Notes under the pieces: model-generated | What the model saw: the letters and a program-made list of their open reading frames with translations, nothing else | What the model was told of the DNA's origin: nothing | The model's database searches: none | Origin: Zunongwangia endophytica | GTDB taxonomy: Bacteria; Bacteroidota; Bacteroidia; Flavobacteriales; Flavobacteriaceae | Length of the DNA stretch: 64,000 bases | Assembly (NCBI RefSeq): GCF_030409505.1 | Contig: NZ_JAUFPZ010000002.1 | Coordinates: 868,001-932,000, forward strand | Direction of reading: 5' to 3' | Position numbers and translations under genes: made by a program | Shown: positions 16,496 through 25,682 of the stretch, one piece after another | Numbering within the stretch: position 1 is the stretch's first letter | Layout: every line of letters starts with the position of its first letter

Positions 16496-18540
16496 ATGGT
16501 ATGTTTTTGTTTGAGATATTCATAAATTGAATATTGAGACCGGTTGGATTTCGCTCCTTCTTCAGCTTCAACATACTGATTGCTTTCTCTAGAATCCTGA
16601 ATCCTGGCCTTCACATTATCGCTAAGCTGAATTGCCAAAATATCTTTTAATTCAGCAAAAATATCTTTATCGTAAATGGGGGTAACCACTTCGATTCTTC
16701 GATCTAGATTTCTATTCATCCAATCGGCACTTCCAAAATACATAATTTCTTCTCCGCCGTTTTCAAAAAGATAAATTCTGCCGTGTTCCAAATAACGGTC
16801 TACAATACTTGTAATATAAATATTTTCACTCAAACCTTCAACTCCTGGGATCAAACAAGTGAAACCTCTTACTAAAAGTCGAATTTCAACACCGGCTTTA
16901 CTAGCTTTGTAAAGAAGATCGATAATTTCGTAATCTTCCAAACTATTCATCTTAGCTGTAATTTTCGCCTTTTTACCCATGCGGGCATTTTCTATTTCAT
17001 TATAAATTAAGGTGGTAAATTTTTGGCGTGTAGAAAATGGAGAGATCAATAAATGTTTTTCTCTAGGTACAATAAGTTCGCCTTCCAAAACCATAAAAAG
17101 ACGAAACATTTCTTTGGTCAACTCTTTATTAGCCGTGAATAAGGCGTGATCACAGTAAATTTTAGAAGTCTCATTATTAAAATTCCCTGTTCCTATATAA
17201 GAATAGTTTACCGACTCTTCTCCTTCTTGCCGGGTAATCATCATAATTTTAGAATGCACCTTTATCTTAGGATAACTATAAATTACATTGGCGCCTTTTT
17301 CTTTAAATTTTCTACCCCAAATAATATTATTTTCCTCATCAAAGCGCGCTTTAGCTTCAACAAAAACCGTAACATTTTTTCCTTTTTCTAGAGCTTCCAG
17401 TAAACTACTAGTTAATGGTGAATTATCGGCAACGCGATAAAGTGAAATTTTAATGTGCGTTACCTTCTCATCTTTAACCGCATGGTCTAAAAACTTTTCT
17501 ACATAATGGAAAGACATATAGGGAAAATGAACTAGTTGGTCTTTTTCCTTGATGGCATCAAAGAAATTATTGGAATGCTCTAAAACACGATGCGGAATAG
17601 GAGCTTGCTTTTCAAACTGAAGTTCTGGATTTTCTGTAGGATCTTTTAGTGATAAAAAGTCTTTAAAATTATGATATTTTCCGCCGGGCATCATATCTAT
17701 TTTGCCCAACTTCAGCAGATTTCTAACCTTTTTTTGCAGGTCTTTTGGCATCTTCGCATCGTAAAGTAATCTTGTGGGTTGCCCATCTGCGCGTTGATCT
17801 AAGCTATCATAAATCTTTTCAGCTAAAACACCTTCATATTGATCTTCGATATAAAGCTCGGCATCTCTGCTTAATTTAATCTCGTAAATCCCCGTGATTT
17901 TATCGTTAGGAAATAAACATGGCAATTCACTTCTAATAATTTCATCTAAATAAGTAAGCATATTTTTACCATGCTCAAAGTATACAAATCGGCCACATTT
18001 ATCTACAGGAATATTTACTATACCTAGATGATTTTCATTTTTAAAACCAATTAAAAAATAGATCATCGCATTATCTAGAAATAGATCGTTTTCAGTCGAT
18101 AAGTCGATCTTCTTAATTTCCAGATGATTTTTTATACTATGTTCGAAATAATAATTCGCAAATTTCTGCTGCTTTTCATCAAAATGATCTGAATCAATAA
18201 GATGAATATCATTTGCAGAAAGTTCTGGGAGTATTTGTTTTGTATAGATGTCACCAAAACGTTCCTGGTGTTCTTTTACAATTTTTAAAATCTGTTTTGT
18301 AAGTCGGTTTGGCTTTAAATCAAGCTTTTTACGAATACTTTTCTCAACCCGCTTCATCTGCCGAAGTTGAGAAACCCGCACTCTAAAATATTCATCCAGA
18401 TTTGAAGAAAATATGGCTAGAAATCGTATTCTCTCGAAAAGTGGATTTTTTTTATCTTCAGCTTCTTGTAAAACTCTTTCGTTAAAATATAGCCAGTTAA
18501 GATCCCGATGTCTAAATCGATCTTCGGTAGGTTGTTGCAT
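16492..18540 (-). CDS. ppk1: Polyphosphate kinase 1
   Basis: Makes polyphosphate from ATP (reversibly), a peripheral membrane enzyme. The 682-residue product has the N domain (LNWLYFNERVLQEAE), the head domain, and the C1/C2 phospholipase-D-like domains with the two active-site histidines, in KVHSKIMMITR and in the YLEHGRIYLFENGG segment. The ATP-binding arginines and lysines appear intact. An in-frame TTG 24 bases upstream lies inside a -7 box, so I set the start at ATG 18540. It is coupled by a four-base overlap to the following binding-protein-like gene. No ppx gene is adjacent. Confidence 0.95.
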   Translation of the reverse strand: MQQPTEDRFRHRDLNWLYFNERVLQEAEDKKNPLFERIRFLAIFSSNLDEYFRVRVSQLRQMKRVEKSIRKKLDLKPNRLTKQILKIVKEHQERFGDIYTKQILPELSANDIHLIDSDHFDEKQQKFANYYFEHSIKNHLEIKKIDLSTENDLFLDNAMIYFLIGFKNENHLGIVNIPVDKCGRFVYFEHGKNMLTYLDEIIRSELPCLFPNDKITGIYEIKLSRDAELYIEDQYEGVLAEKIYDSLDQRADGQPTRLLYDAKMPKDLQKKVRNLLKLGKIDMMPGGKYHNFKDFLSLKDPTENPELQFEKQAPIPHRVLEHSNNFFDAIKEKDQLVHFPYMSFHYVEKFLDHAVKDEKVTHIKISLYRVADNSPLTSSLLEALEKGKNVTVFVEAKARFDEENNIIWGRKFKEKGANVIYSYPKIKVHSKIMMITRQEGEESVNYSYIGTGNFNNETSKIYCDHALFTANKELTKEMFRLFMVLEGELIVPREKHLLISPFSTRQKFTTLIYNEIENARMGKKAKITAKMNSLEDYEIIDLLYKASKAGVEIRLLVRGFTCLIPGVEGLSENIYITSIVDRYLEHGRIYLFENGGEEIMYFGSADWMNRNLDRRIEVVTPIYDKDIFAELKDILAIQLSDNVKARIQDSRESNQYVEAEEGAKSNRSQYSIYEYLKQKHTI

Positions 18541-18561
18541 TTTTTGGTTCACTTGTTTGAC

Positions 18562-18569
18562 CAAAAATA
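18562..18569 (-). promoter_or_regulatory. Candidate -7 box of ppk1
   Basis: On the minus strand TATTTTTG fits TAnnTTTG and lies 21 bases before the ATG at 18540. It overlaps the alternative TTG start at 18564 and so argues against it. Confidence 0.4.
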
Positions 18570-18613
18570 CAAAGTTGAGATATGTTCAGCTTCTAATTTT
18601 CTGTTAAATAAGG

Positions 18614-19483
18614 TTAATTCGCAAGCTTATCTAAGCAATAAATAATAAGTTTTTCCATTGTTTCTTTAGGAGTCTTAGTGAATTCACCAGTAGCTCTATT
18701 CGCTAAAATTACATTCATAGAAACGGCATTATGCCCTAAAAGTTTCGACATGCCATAAATCCCGGAAGTTTCCATTTCAAGATTCGTTATTTTTTGATCC
18801 TGAAATTCAAATTTGGCCAGTTTATCATTCATTTCTGCATCTTGTAAACTAAGACGCAAGGAACGACCTTGTGGCCCGTAAAAACCAATATTCGTAGCGG
18901 TAACACCCTTATAAATTGTGTCTGAATTTAATTTTTGTTGTAGATCTTTACTATTTTCAACTACATACGGAGTTGCTTTTTTAGCATTCCAATCCATATG
19001 TTTTACAAAAGCTTCAGAAAAGTCTTGATCTAAGAATTGATCGGCTTGATAGAAATGAAGTAAACCATCAAAACCAACTGCTTTTTCGCTAAGTAGAAAA
19101 GAATCGATAGGAATTTCAGCCTGGATGCTTCCTGTGGTTCCAATTCTAACAATATCTAGCGATTTCAACTCTTTCTTAATTTCTTTTTTCTCAAAATCAA
19201 TATTGGCAAGAGCATCAAGTTCGTTAAAAACAATGTCAATATTATCAGTTCCAATTCCGGTAGAAATAACTGTAATTCGTTTCCCGTGATACGTTCCTGT
19301 TTGAGTATGAAATTCGCGTTTTTTAACGCTAATTTCAATTTCGTCAAAATGTTTGGTTACTTGATCGACGCGATCGGGATCGCCAACGGTGATAACCGTA
19401 TCTGCTAAATGTTCTGGTCGTAAGTTTAAATGATAGATGCTGCCATCTTCATTCAGTATAAATTCAGAAGCTTTTAAGCTCAT
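18614..19483 (-). CDS. Nucleoside phosphorylase (uridine/purine phosphorylase family)
   Basis: A 289-residue member of the PNP/UDP phosphorylase family, which splits nucleosides with phosphate to base and ribose-1-phosphate. Visible are the phosphate-binding VGDPDRVDQVTKHFD (around residue 33), STGIGTDNIDIVFNEL (around residue 71), VRIGTTGSI (around residue 113) and the NLEMETSGIYGMSKLLGH segment (around residue 235), which holds the ribose-binding Met-Glu. The base specificity cannot be read with certainty; uridine phosphorylase-like is most likely. It is the last gene of a minus-strand run with the DUF1835 gene only one base upstream. Confidence 0.9.
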   Translation of the reverse strand: MSLKASEFILNEDGSIYHLNLRPEHLADTVITVGDPDRVDQVTKHFDEIEISVKKREFHTQTGTYHGKRITVISTGIGTDNIDIVFNELDALANIDFEKKEIKKELKSLDIVRIGTTGSIQAEIPIDSFLLSEKAVGFDGLLHFYQADQFLDQDFSEAFVKHMDWNAKKATPYVVENSKDLQQKLNSDTIYKGVTATNIGFYGPQGRSLRLSLQDAEMNDKLAKFEFQDQKITNLEMETSGIYGMSKLLGHNAVSMNVILANRATGEFTKTPKETMEKLIIYCLDKLAN

Positions 19484-19484
19484 G

Positions 19485-20417
19485 CTATAATTTTAATAAT
19501 TGGTGAACCTCAGGATCATAAAGGAAATCATACATTTTAGAACCTCCAAGAATATCGTCATTCTTTAATTCTCTGTAGAAATTCTTTTTTCCATTTAAAA
19601 TTAAATGTCCTTTTTCGGTAAGTTGAATTTTGTTGTCTTCAGCAGCGTAAAAAATGGATAATTTTTCCAGTATTCTTTTCATTTGGATATCGCTAAATCC
19701 ATAATAGCCCTGGTATTCTAACGCATAACCCATAAGCTGGGTATAATTATGAATATCCCTTTCCTTAATAAGCTGAAGTATGTTTTTCTCTAATGAATTA
19801 ATCCCCGTAACGCTATTTGGAAAACGTTCTATATGAGCGCGAATACAGCTGGAAAGATATTCAAAATTGGTATTTGTTTTGATCTGTCGCTTTAGAAGCG
19901 TCGGATTGTTTCCACAGTACAACTCCCACATAAGGTTTGCAACTTCGATGTCATTTTCATCCAGCAATATCTTTTTTTGATAATGTTTTAAAAGTTGTTT
20001 TTCTGAAAGTTGCGAAAGCGGAGTCAGCTTTTTATCGCCTTTTAGTTTTTTACTACACACCAGGTAAAACGGTACATCATTCTTTTTATCGGTTAAAAAA
20101 CTGATGGTTGCCAGAATATTTACGTGGCAGAAAAGATCGAATTCGAACCATAAAATAATATGATCATAATCTTCGACTTCGCCCAGTTTATTTAATTCTG
20201 AAACAAACTTTTCCTGATAATCCTGCGCTGAAATTCCGTAGTAATTATGCAGAAATTTAGATCTCATTTCGATAAAATCATCAGATCCAACTTCCTGTGT
20301 TGTTGGGCCTTCACATAGCATTTCACGCCAAATGATCTGTTGACCGGGTAAATCTAGCGCTGCAGCACTTTCTGCAAGGCTATCCCCATTAATAATATGT
20401 AAAGGTTTTTTTTCCAA
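19485..20417 (-). CDS. DUF1835 domain-containing protein
   Basis: A 310-residue protein with an N-terminal DUF1835 domain: LHIINGDSLAESAA (residues 6-19) and the WREMLCEGP segment are typical. The C-terminal half resembles a winged-helix region with a segment YYGFSDIQMKRILEKL. Function is unknown. The start must be TTG at 20417, because the next in-frame ATG falls after the conserved N-terminus. It sits two bases from the SUI1-like gene and one from the nucleoside phosphorylase gene, so these form an operon; whether that reflects a shared role is not clear. Confidence 0.82.
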   Translation of the reverse strand: MEKKPLHIINGDSLAESAAALDLPGQQIIWREMLCEGPTTQEVGSDDFIEMRSKFLHNYYGISAQDYQEKFVSELNKLGEVEDYDHIILWFEFDLFCHVNILATISFLTDKKNDVPFYLVCSKKLKGDKKLTPLSQLSEKQLLKHYQKKILLDENDIEVANLMWELYCGNNPTLLKRQIKTNTNFEYLSSCIRAHIERFPNSVTGINSLEKNILQLIKERDIHNYTQLMGYALEYQGYYGFSDIQMKRILEKLSIFYAAEDNKIQLTEKGHLILNGKKNFYRELKNDDILGGSKMYDFLYDPEVHQLLKL

Positions 20418-20419
20418 AA

Positions 20420-20776
20420 TTATCCGCCTACGCGTTTTACGTTATATCCTTCTTTTTTCAGGATTTGCATAATTTTGTCGCGATCATCACCCTGAATAAT
20501 AATCTCGCCATCTTTTGTAGATCCGCCCACGCCACATTTCTTTTTTAGCAATTTTCCTAATGTGACAAGGTCTTCGTCTGGACCTACAAAACCTTTAATT
20601 ATGGTCACGGTTTTACCACCGCGACCTTTATTACTAAAATGAGCTTCTAGACGCTGATCTTTTGGTTTCAGGTTTTCTTGTTCTTCATTTTCTACATAAT
20701 CACTATCATCAAATTCATCATTTGTAGAAAAAACAAATCCGCCTAAATCCTCTAGTCCTAGTTTCTTTTTGGCCAT
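20420..20776 (-). CDS. SUI1/YciH family translation initiation factor
   Basis: A 118-residue bacterial homologue of eukaryotic initiation factor eIF1 (SUI1), like E. coli YciH. Residues 1-45 are a variable acidic N-terminus; the SUI1 domain follows, with [13 protein letters not shown] (around residue 52), [20 protein letters not shown] (around residue 72) and the end GYNVKRVGG. In E. coli the protein acts in initiation fidelity or stress inhibition of translation. It is followed directly by DUF1835 and preceded by the 2OG oxygenase gene with a 7-base gap. Confidence 0.92.
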   Translation of the reverse strand: MAKKKLGLEDLGGFVFSTNDEFDDSDYVENEEQENLKPKDQRLEAHFSNKGRGGKTVTIIKGFVGPDEDLVTLGKLLKKKCGVGGSTKDGEIIIQGDDRDKIMQILKKEGYNVKRVGG

Positions 20777-20783
20777 AAATATT

Positions 20784-21740
20784 TTACTTTTTCAATAATC
20801 CAATTTCAACAAGTCGCTGGTGTAAAAATTCTCCAGCAGTAATATCTTCGTAGTGTTTAGGATTTTCTTCATTTACACATTCGTCCAAACAATCTAAAGG
20901 CATCTCACTTCTTGGATGCATAAAAAACGGAATAGAATAACGAGGTTCGCTCCATTTTTCCTTTGGTGGATTAATCACACGGTGTATGGTAGAACGTAAT
21001 TTATTATTGGTATGACGCTCTAGCATATCGCCCACATTAATTACCAATTCGTCTTCATTTGGCACTGCGTCGATCCATTCGCCATCTTTTCGCAACACTT
21101 GCAAGCCACCAGTAGAAGCACCCATTAATAAGGTAATTAAATTAATATCACCATGAGCTCCCGCGCGAACGGCACCTTCTGGTTCTTCTGTAATTGGAGG
21201 GTAATGGATTGGTCTTAAAATTGAATTTCCGTTGCTTGCCCAATGATCAAAGTAAGTTTCCTCTAATCCAATATATAGTGCTAAAGCTCGCAAAACATGG
21301 ATACCAGTTTTTTCTAACATACGATACGCTTCCATACCGGTATGATTAAAATCTAGTAATTCGTCTACATGAACGTTTTCTGGATATTCTTCAATTAGAT
21401 TTGCATCCTCAGCAGGTTCCTGCCCAAAATGCCAAAATTCTTTTAGATCACCTTCTTTTTTTCCTTTTGCATGTTCTTTTCCGAAGGAAATATAACCACG
21501 CTGTCCTGCTAAACCTTCAATTTCGTATTTCCGTTTCGTCTCTAATGGAAGATCGAAAAATGATTTTACTTCTTTATATAATTCAGATACAAGATCGTCG
21601 CCTAAAAAATGATTTTTAAGTGACACAAATCCAATCTCTTCGTAGGCTTTTCCTATTTCATCAACAAACTTTTGTTTTCGTGTAGAATCGCCAGATACAA
21701 AGTCTGCAAGATCTACACTTGGGATATTCGTCATTGCCAT
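20784..21740 (-). CDS. 2-oxoglutarate/Fe(II) oxygenase, isopenicillin N synthase family
   Basis: A 318-residue non-haem iron oxygenase. The N-terminal DIOX_N region ([11 protein letters not shown], then IGFVSLKNH) is followed by the catalytic double-stranded beta-helix with HGD (in [12 protein letters not shown], around residue 200), the distal histidine in [10 protein letters not shown] and the RYSIPFF motif that binds 2-oxoglutarate. All iron ligands are present. Such bacterial enzymes act on varied small molecules and the substrate is unknown. Two starts (21740 and 21734, MAM) are possible. It is the first gene of a four-gene minus-strand run that also carries the SUI1 factor. Confidence 0.9.
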   Translation of the reverse strand: MAMTNIPSVDLADFVSGDSTRKQKFVDEIGKAYEEIGFVSLKNHFLGDDLVSELYKEVKSFFDLPLETKRKYEIEGLAGQRGYISFGKEHAKGKKEGDLKEFWHFGQEPAEDANLIEEYPENVHVDELLDFNHTGMEAYRMLEKTGIHVLRALALYIGLEETYFDHWASNGNSILRPIHYPPITEEPEGAVRAGAHGDINLITLLMGASTGGLQVLRKDGEWIDAVPNEDELVINVGDMLERHTNNKLRSTIHRVINPPKEKWSEPRYSIPFFMHPRSEMPLDCLDECVNEENPKHYEDITAGEFLHQRLVEIGLLKK

Positions 21741-21770
21741 TTATTCTCTAATTTTTATTGATAAAGCATA

Positions 21771-21778
21771 CAAACTTA
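21771..21778 (-). promoter_or_regulatory. Candidate -7 box of the 2OG oxygenase operon
   Basis: TAAGTTTG on the minus strand fits TAnnTTTG and lies 30 bases before the oxygenase start. No -33 element stands out. Confidence 0.35.
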
Positions 21779-21898
21779 ATGAAAAAAGGATAAAACTAAT
21801 AGGAATAAAATATCTGTTTATGCTTCTAAAATTAAGTAATTAAAATGAATTATAAGGATTTATTTTAAAGTACCGCACAAGGTCGTTTACTAATTTGC

Positions 21899-21906
21899 TA
21901 CATTTG
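21899..21906 (+). promoter_or_regulatory. Candidate -7 box of the fused E1 gene
   Basis: TACATTTG fits TAnnTTTG, 16 bases before the ATG at 21923. Confidence 0.35.
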
Positions 21907-21922
21907 AATATACCTTTTTTAT

Positions 21923-23920
21923 ATGTCGTATAGCGCTACAGATATGATTTTTGACTCTGAAGGATACCATCAAGATTTTCTAATAGATCTTTATGAGAAA
22001 TTGCTGAAACCTCGTTTAGTAGAAGAGAAGATGTTGATTCTTTTGCGACAGGGAAAGGTAAGTAAATGGTTTAGTGGTATTGGGCAAGAAGCTATTGCAG
22101 TAGGGGTCACTTCAATTTTACAGGAAGATGAATATATTCTTCCCATGCATCGAAATCTTGGTGTTTTTACAACTAGAAATGTGCCTTTACATCGGTTGTT
22201 TTCGCAATGGCAGGGAAAGATAAATGGATTTACAAAAGGTAGAGATCGTAGTTTTCATTTTGGTACACATGAATATAAGATTATAGGAATGATCTCGCAT
22301 TTGGGTCCGCAATTGGGAGTTGCAGATGGAATAGCACTTGCGCACAAACTTCAAAATGAAAAGAAATTGACGGCAGTTTTTAGTGGTGAAGGTGGGACTA
22401 GCGAAGGCGACTTCCACGAAGCCCTGAATATCGCTGCGGTTTGGGATTTACCAGTACTATTTTGTATAGAAAATAACGCTTATGGTTTATCAACGCCTAC
22501 AAGCGAACAATATCGATGTGAACATCTGGCCGATAGAGCAAAAGGCTACGGAATGGAATCGCATATCATCGATGGTAATAATATTTTAGAAATTCATCAA
22601 AAATTATCGAATATCGCTAATGATGTTCGGGAAAATCCGCGTCCTGTTTTAATTGAGTTTAAAACTTTTAGAATGCGTGGTCACGAAGAGGCTAGTGGTA
22701 CAGCCTACGTTCCCGACGAAGATTTAGCGCATTGGCGAGAAAGAGATCCTATTGTAAGATTTGAGCAGCATCTTTTGGATCGTGGTATTTTAAACTGGGA
22801 TTGGGCAGAACATATTAAGTGTAAGATAAAACAAGAAATTGAAGCGCATTTAGCGATTGCTTCGGAAGATAGATTACCCGAGTTTGATGAAACTATAGAA
22901 TTAAATGATGTATTTAAAGTTACTGAAAATCAATATTTTGAAATATCCGGCGAAATTAGTGAAATTCGGTTTATCGATGCGATAAGTGATGCTTTACGAT
23001 TATCCATGAGAAAGCATCCCAATCTTGTTTTAATGGGACAAGATATTGCTGAATATGGCGGAGTTTTTAAAATTACGAAAGGCTTTGTTGAAGAATTTGG
23101 AAAAGATCGAGTTCGAAATACGCCTATTTGTGAAAGCGGAATCATAGAAGTGGCTGCAGGACTTTCTATAAAGGGAATGAAAGCCGTGGTAGAAATGCAG
23201 TTTGCAGATTTTGTGAGTTCTGGTTTTAATCCTATAGTAAACTATCTTGCGAAATTTCATTATCGCTGGGGACAAAATGCCGATGTGGTAATACGCATGC
23301 CTTGTGGCGCCGGTGTTGGTGCAGGCCCTTTCCATAGTCAGTCTAACGAATCATGGTTTACTAAAGTGCCTGGACTAAAAGTGGTTTATCCATCTAATCC
23401 TGTAGATGCTAAAGCGTTACTAATAGCAGCGATCAACGATCCTAATCCAGTTTTATATTTCGAACATAAAGCGCTCTACCGAACGCAAAGACAAGAAGTA
23501 CCATTTGATTATTATACTACTGAAATTGGAAAAGCATCTCTATTAAAAGAAGGCACAATACTAACGATTATAAGCTACGGCGCAGCTTTACAAGAAGCAT
23601 TAAAGATTATCGAAGAAGAGAAAATCGATTATATAGACGTCTTAGATCTTCGTACACTTCAGCCCTTGGATACGATTTCAATCTTTGCTTCAGCAAGAAA
23701 AACAGGAAAGGTAATTATTCTTACTGAGGATTCTTTGTTTGGAAGTATTGCTTCAGAAATTTCAGCACAAATAACAGAGAATTGCTTTGAATTTCTGGAT
23801 GCTCCGGTAATTAGAGTAGGGAGCTTAGAGACTCCGATTCCTTTTGCTTCTATCCTAGAGACGAACTATTTACCGTATCAACGCTTCCGCGAAAAACTAA
23901 AAGAATTAATAGAATATTAG
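21923..23920 (+). CDS. Branched-chain 2-oxoacid dehydrogenase E1, fused alpha and beta subunits
   Basis: A 665-residue thiamine-diphosphate enzyme carrying out the decarboxylation step of a 2-oxoacid dehydrogenase complex, most likely for branched-chain oxoacids. Residues 1-325 match the alpha subunit, with the ThDP motif GEGGTSEGDFHEALN ending in IENNAYG (residues 154-189). Residues 345-665 match the beta subunit, with MGQDIAEYGGVFKITKGF, TPICESGIIEVAAGL and PCGAGVGAGPFHSQS. The two are separate genes in most bacteria; the fused form is known in Bacteroidota. E2 and E3 are not in the window, so the complex partners must be elsewhere. Confidence 0.93.
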   Translation: MSYSATDMIFDSEGYHQDFLIDLYEKLLKPRLVEEKMLILLRQGKVSKWFSGIGQEAIAVGVTSILQEDEYILPMHRNLGVFTTRNVPLHRLFSQWQGKINGFTKGRDRSFHFGTHEYKIIGMISHLGPQLGVADGIALAHKLQNEKKLTAVFSGEGGTSEGDFHEALNIAAVWDLPVLFCIENNAYGLSTPTSEQYRCEHLADRAKGYGMESHIIDGNNILEIHQKLSNIANDVRENPRPVLIEFKTFRMRGHEEASGTAYVPDEDLAHWRERDPIVRFEQHLLDRGILNWDWAEHIKCKIKQEIEAHLAIASEDRLPEFDETIELNDVFKVTENQYFEISGEISEIRFIDAISDALRLSMRKHPNLVLMGQDIAEYGGVFKITKGFVEEFGKDRVRNTPICESGIIEVAAGLSIKGMKAVVEMQFADFVSSGFNPIVNYLAKFHYRWGQNADVVIRMPCGAGVGAGPFHSQSNESWFTKVPGLKVVYPSNPVDAKALLIAAINDPNPVLYFEHKALYRTQRQEVPFDYYTTEIGKASLLKEGTILTIISYGAALQEALKIIEEEKIDYIDVLDLRTLQPLDTISIFASARKTGKVIILTEDSLFGSIASEISAQITENCFEFLDAPVIRVGSLETPIPFASILETNYLPYQRFREKLKELIEY

Positions 23921-24047
23921 TAATTAGTATTTTTATTGTGCTTTAATTAAGATTTGTTAACAGTGCCTCTGTTAAAGTATTAATAATCTTTTGCCAGCGC
24001 TGTATCCCTGCGCTAATTTAGATTCAGCTAATCAAAAAAAATCTATT

Positions 24048-24209
24048 ATGATACGTTTAATTGTTATTTTCTTAATCATTGCTATTGTAGCAGCAATATT
24101 TGGATTTGGTGGAATCGCTGATGGAGCAACAGACATCGCTAAAATTATATTTTACATCTTTGTTGTCCTTCTTGTAATATCTCTAATAAGCAGACTTTTT
24201 AGAAGATAA
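24048..24209 (+). CDS. DUF1328 (YtjA-like) small membrane protein
   Basis: A 53-residue protein made of two membrane helices: [21 protein letters not shown], then a short loop [12 protein letters not shown] and a second helix ending in a basic LISRLFRR tail. This is the layout of the DUF1328/YtjA family, whose function is unknown. An in-frame upstream start at 23991 would add an unlikely hydrophilic extension, so I choose the ATG at 24048, which fits the family length. A good terminator follows. Confidence 0.85.
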   Translation: MIRLIVIFLIIAIVAAIFGFGGIADGATDIAKIIFYIFVVLLVISLISRLFRR

Positions 24210-24230
24210 TAAAATTACTAAATAACTTAT

Positions 24231-24273
24231 CCAATGCAGTTTCGTCTTCGATAGATGTGCTGCATTGGTTTTT
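24231..24273 (+). terminator. Rho-independent terminator after the DUF1328 gene
   Basis: CCAATGCAG pairs perfectly with CTGCATTGG over a 20-base loop and is followed by six T residues. Confidence 0.75.
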
Positions 24274-24293
24274 TATGATTTAAAACTACTACT

Positions 24294-24773
24294 ATGAAAA
24301 AAGTAATTTCAATTTTTGCACTATTAATTTTATTGGTTTCCTGTGGAGGGCCAAGCAAAGTTGCAAAAGAAGCCAGAAAAACGTTTGACGGAAACTGGAC
24401 ACTTACCAATATTACTTATCCTAATAATACTGGGGAATTTAACGTAACATTATTTAATGATGCTTCAGCGAATTGCTTTGAGGGTAGTACCTGGGATTTT
24501 GTTTCTAATAATAATAGAGGAACTTACGAAGTATCTGGTTTGGATTGTGTTGCTGAAACCAGAAATTTTATCTGGTCTATTGATGAAGAAAATACGCCAA
24601 GCGGAATGTATGATTTTCTTCTTAAGCCAGTAAATGAAAAATACAAGTCAACTAATGGTGATCAAGGATTTAGATTAAATCTTGTAAATCTTTCTGAAAA
24701 TTCTATGGTTTGGGAACAAACAGTAACCTTAGAAGGATCTCCGTTTGTAATAAGAATGATGTTTACTAAATAA
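24294..24773 (+). CDS. Lipocalin-like lipoprotein
   Basis: A 159-residue lipoprotein. The signal peptide ends in the lipobox LVSC (Cys 17), so the mature protein should be attached to a membrane through its cysteine. The body resembles the Bacteroidota lipocalin-like family: FDGNWTLTNITYPNNTG at the start of the barrel, where a GxW-type motif is usual, and a last strand FVIRMMFTK. Ligand unknown. The OmpA-like lipoprotein gene follows after 26 bases and both are probably cotranscribed as an envelope pair. Confidence 0.8.
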   Translation: MKKVISIFALLILLVSCGGPSKVAKEARKTFDGNWTLTNITYPNNTGEFNVTLFNDASANCFEGSTWDFVSNNNRGTYEVSGLDCVAETRNFIWSIDEENTPSGMYDFLLKPVNEKYKSTNGDQGFRLNLVNLSENSMVWEQTVTLEGSPFVIRMMFTK

Positions 24774-24799
24774 GAATCGGTTAAATAAATATAATAATT

Positions 24800-25495
24800 A
24801 TGAAGAGGACTTTAAATAAAGTAATGGCGGTTTGTTTTGCTGCAAGTATGCTTGTTGGATGTGATGCCATTCAAAACGCAAATAATAAACAAAAAGGTGC
24901 GGTAATAGGATCTGCTGGTGGCGCAACTATCGGTGGTGTAATTGGTAACAATACCGGTGATGGTAATAGTGCATTAGGCGCTATTATTGGTGGTGTTGTT
25001 GGTGGTGCAGCTGGTGCTTATATTGGTAATAGAATGGATAAGCAGGCAAAGAAAATTGAAAGCGAAGTTCCGGGAGCAGAGGTAGAGCGCGTAGGAGAAG
25101 GAATTAATGTAACATTCGATGAAAATAGCGGTGTTTATTTTGCTTCGGAAAAATATAATATTAATGACAAATCTGAAGAAACTTTAAATAAACTAGTAGG
25201 TATCTTTAAAGAATATCCAGATACTAATATTTTAGTTGAAGGTCATACAGATGATACAGGTAGCGAAAGTTACAACTTAACGCTTTCTAAGAACAGAGCA
25301 CAAGCGGTAACTAACTTCTTAACTGGTCATGGTATCGCAGCAAGTAGATTTGAAACTAAATGGTACGGTGAAGCACAACCAAAGTTTGATAATACTACAG
25401 CTGAAGGTCGTTCGAAAAATAGAAGAGTAGAATTAGCGATTGTAGCTAACGAAGAACTTAAGAAAGAAGCTGAACAAAACACTACAGAGAACTAA
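24800..25495 (+). CDS. OmpA-family lipoprotein with glycine zipper
   Basis: A 231-residue outer-membrane-anchored protein. It has a signal peptide with lipobox LVGC (Cys 21), a glycine-zipper segment (around residues 33-80, repeated GxxxG such as GGVVGGAAGAYIG) that may insert in the membrane, and a C-terminal OmpA domain (residues 108-220) with VEGHTDDTGSESYNLTLSKNRA, containing the Asp and Arg that hold diaminopimelate of peptidoglycan, and SKNRRVELAI at the end. It would tie the outer membrane to the cell wall. It is the second gene after the lipocalin-like gene. Confidence 0.93.
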   Translation: MKRTLNKVMAVCFAASMLVGCDAIQNANNKQKGAVIGSAGGATIGGVIGNNTGDGNSALGAIIGGVVGGAAGAYIGNRMDKQAKKIESEVPGAEVERVGEGINVTFDENSGVYFASEKYNINDKSEETLNKLVGIFKEYPDTNILVEGHTDDTGSESYNLTLSKNRAQAVTNFLTGHGIAASRFETKWYGEAQPKFDNTTAEGRSKNRRVELAIVANEELKKEAEQNTTEN

Positions 25496-25523
25496 ATTGT
25501 AGTTTTGCTTATTGAAAATTTAG

Positions 25524-25546
25524 AGCCGTCCATATGGGCGGCTTTT
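25524..25546 (+). terminator. Rho-independent terminator after the OmpA-family gene
   Basis: AGCCGTCC pairs with GGGCGGCT (one G-T wobble) over a four-base loop, followed by a T run. Confidence 0.8.
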
Positions 25547-25620
25547 TGTATTTATAGAATCAGGAAATTTCGAGCTGAGTTAAGGCTTTCCTAAATACGA
25601 GTTAAACCCATCTAAACACT

Positions 25621-25652
25621 TTTGTCGTTATTCGTATTGGTTTGTATCTTCA
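25621..25652 (+). promoter_or_regulatory. Candidate promoter of the MBL-like gene
   Basis: TTTG at 25621-25624 and TATCTTCA at 25645-25652 stand 20 bases apart, close to the TTTG-N19/20-TAnnTTTG pattern; six of eight -7 positions agree. The ATG is 30 bases further on. Confidence 0.4.
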
Positions 25653-25682
25653 AACTAACTAATAAAAAAATCAATTTACAAT

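Noticed and set aside
24800..25495. Glycine-rich repeats in the OmpA-family gene as a separate repeat element
   Set aside because: They are in frame and form the known glycine-zipper part of this protein, so no extra feature is needed.
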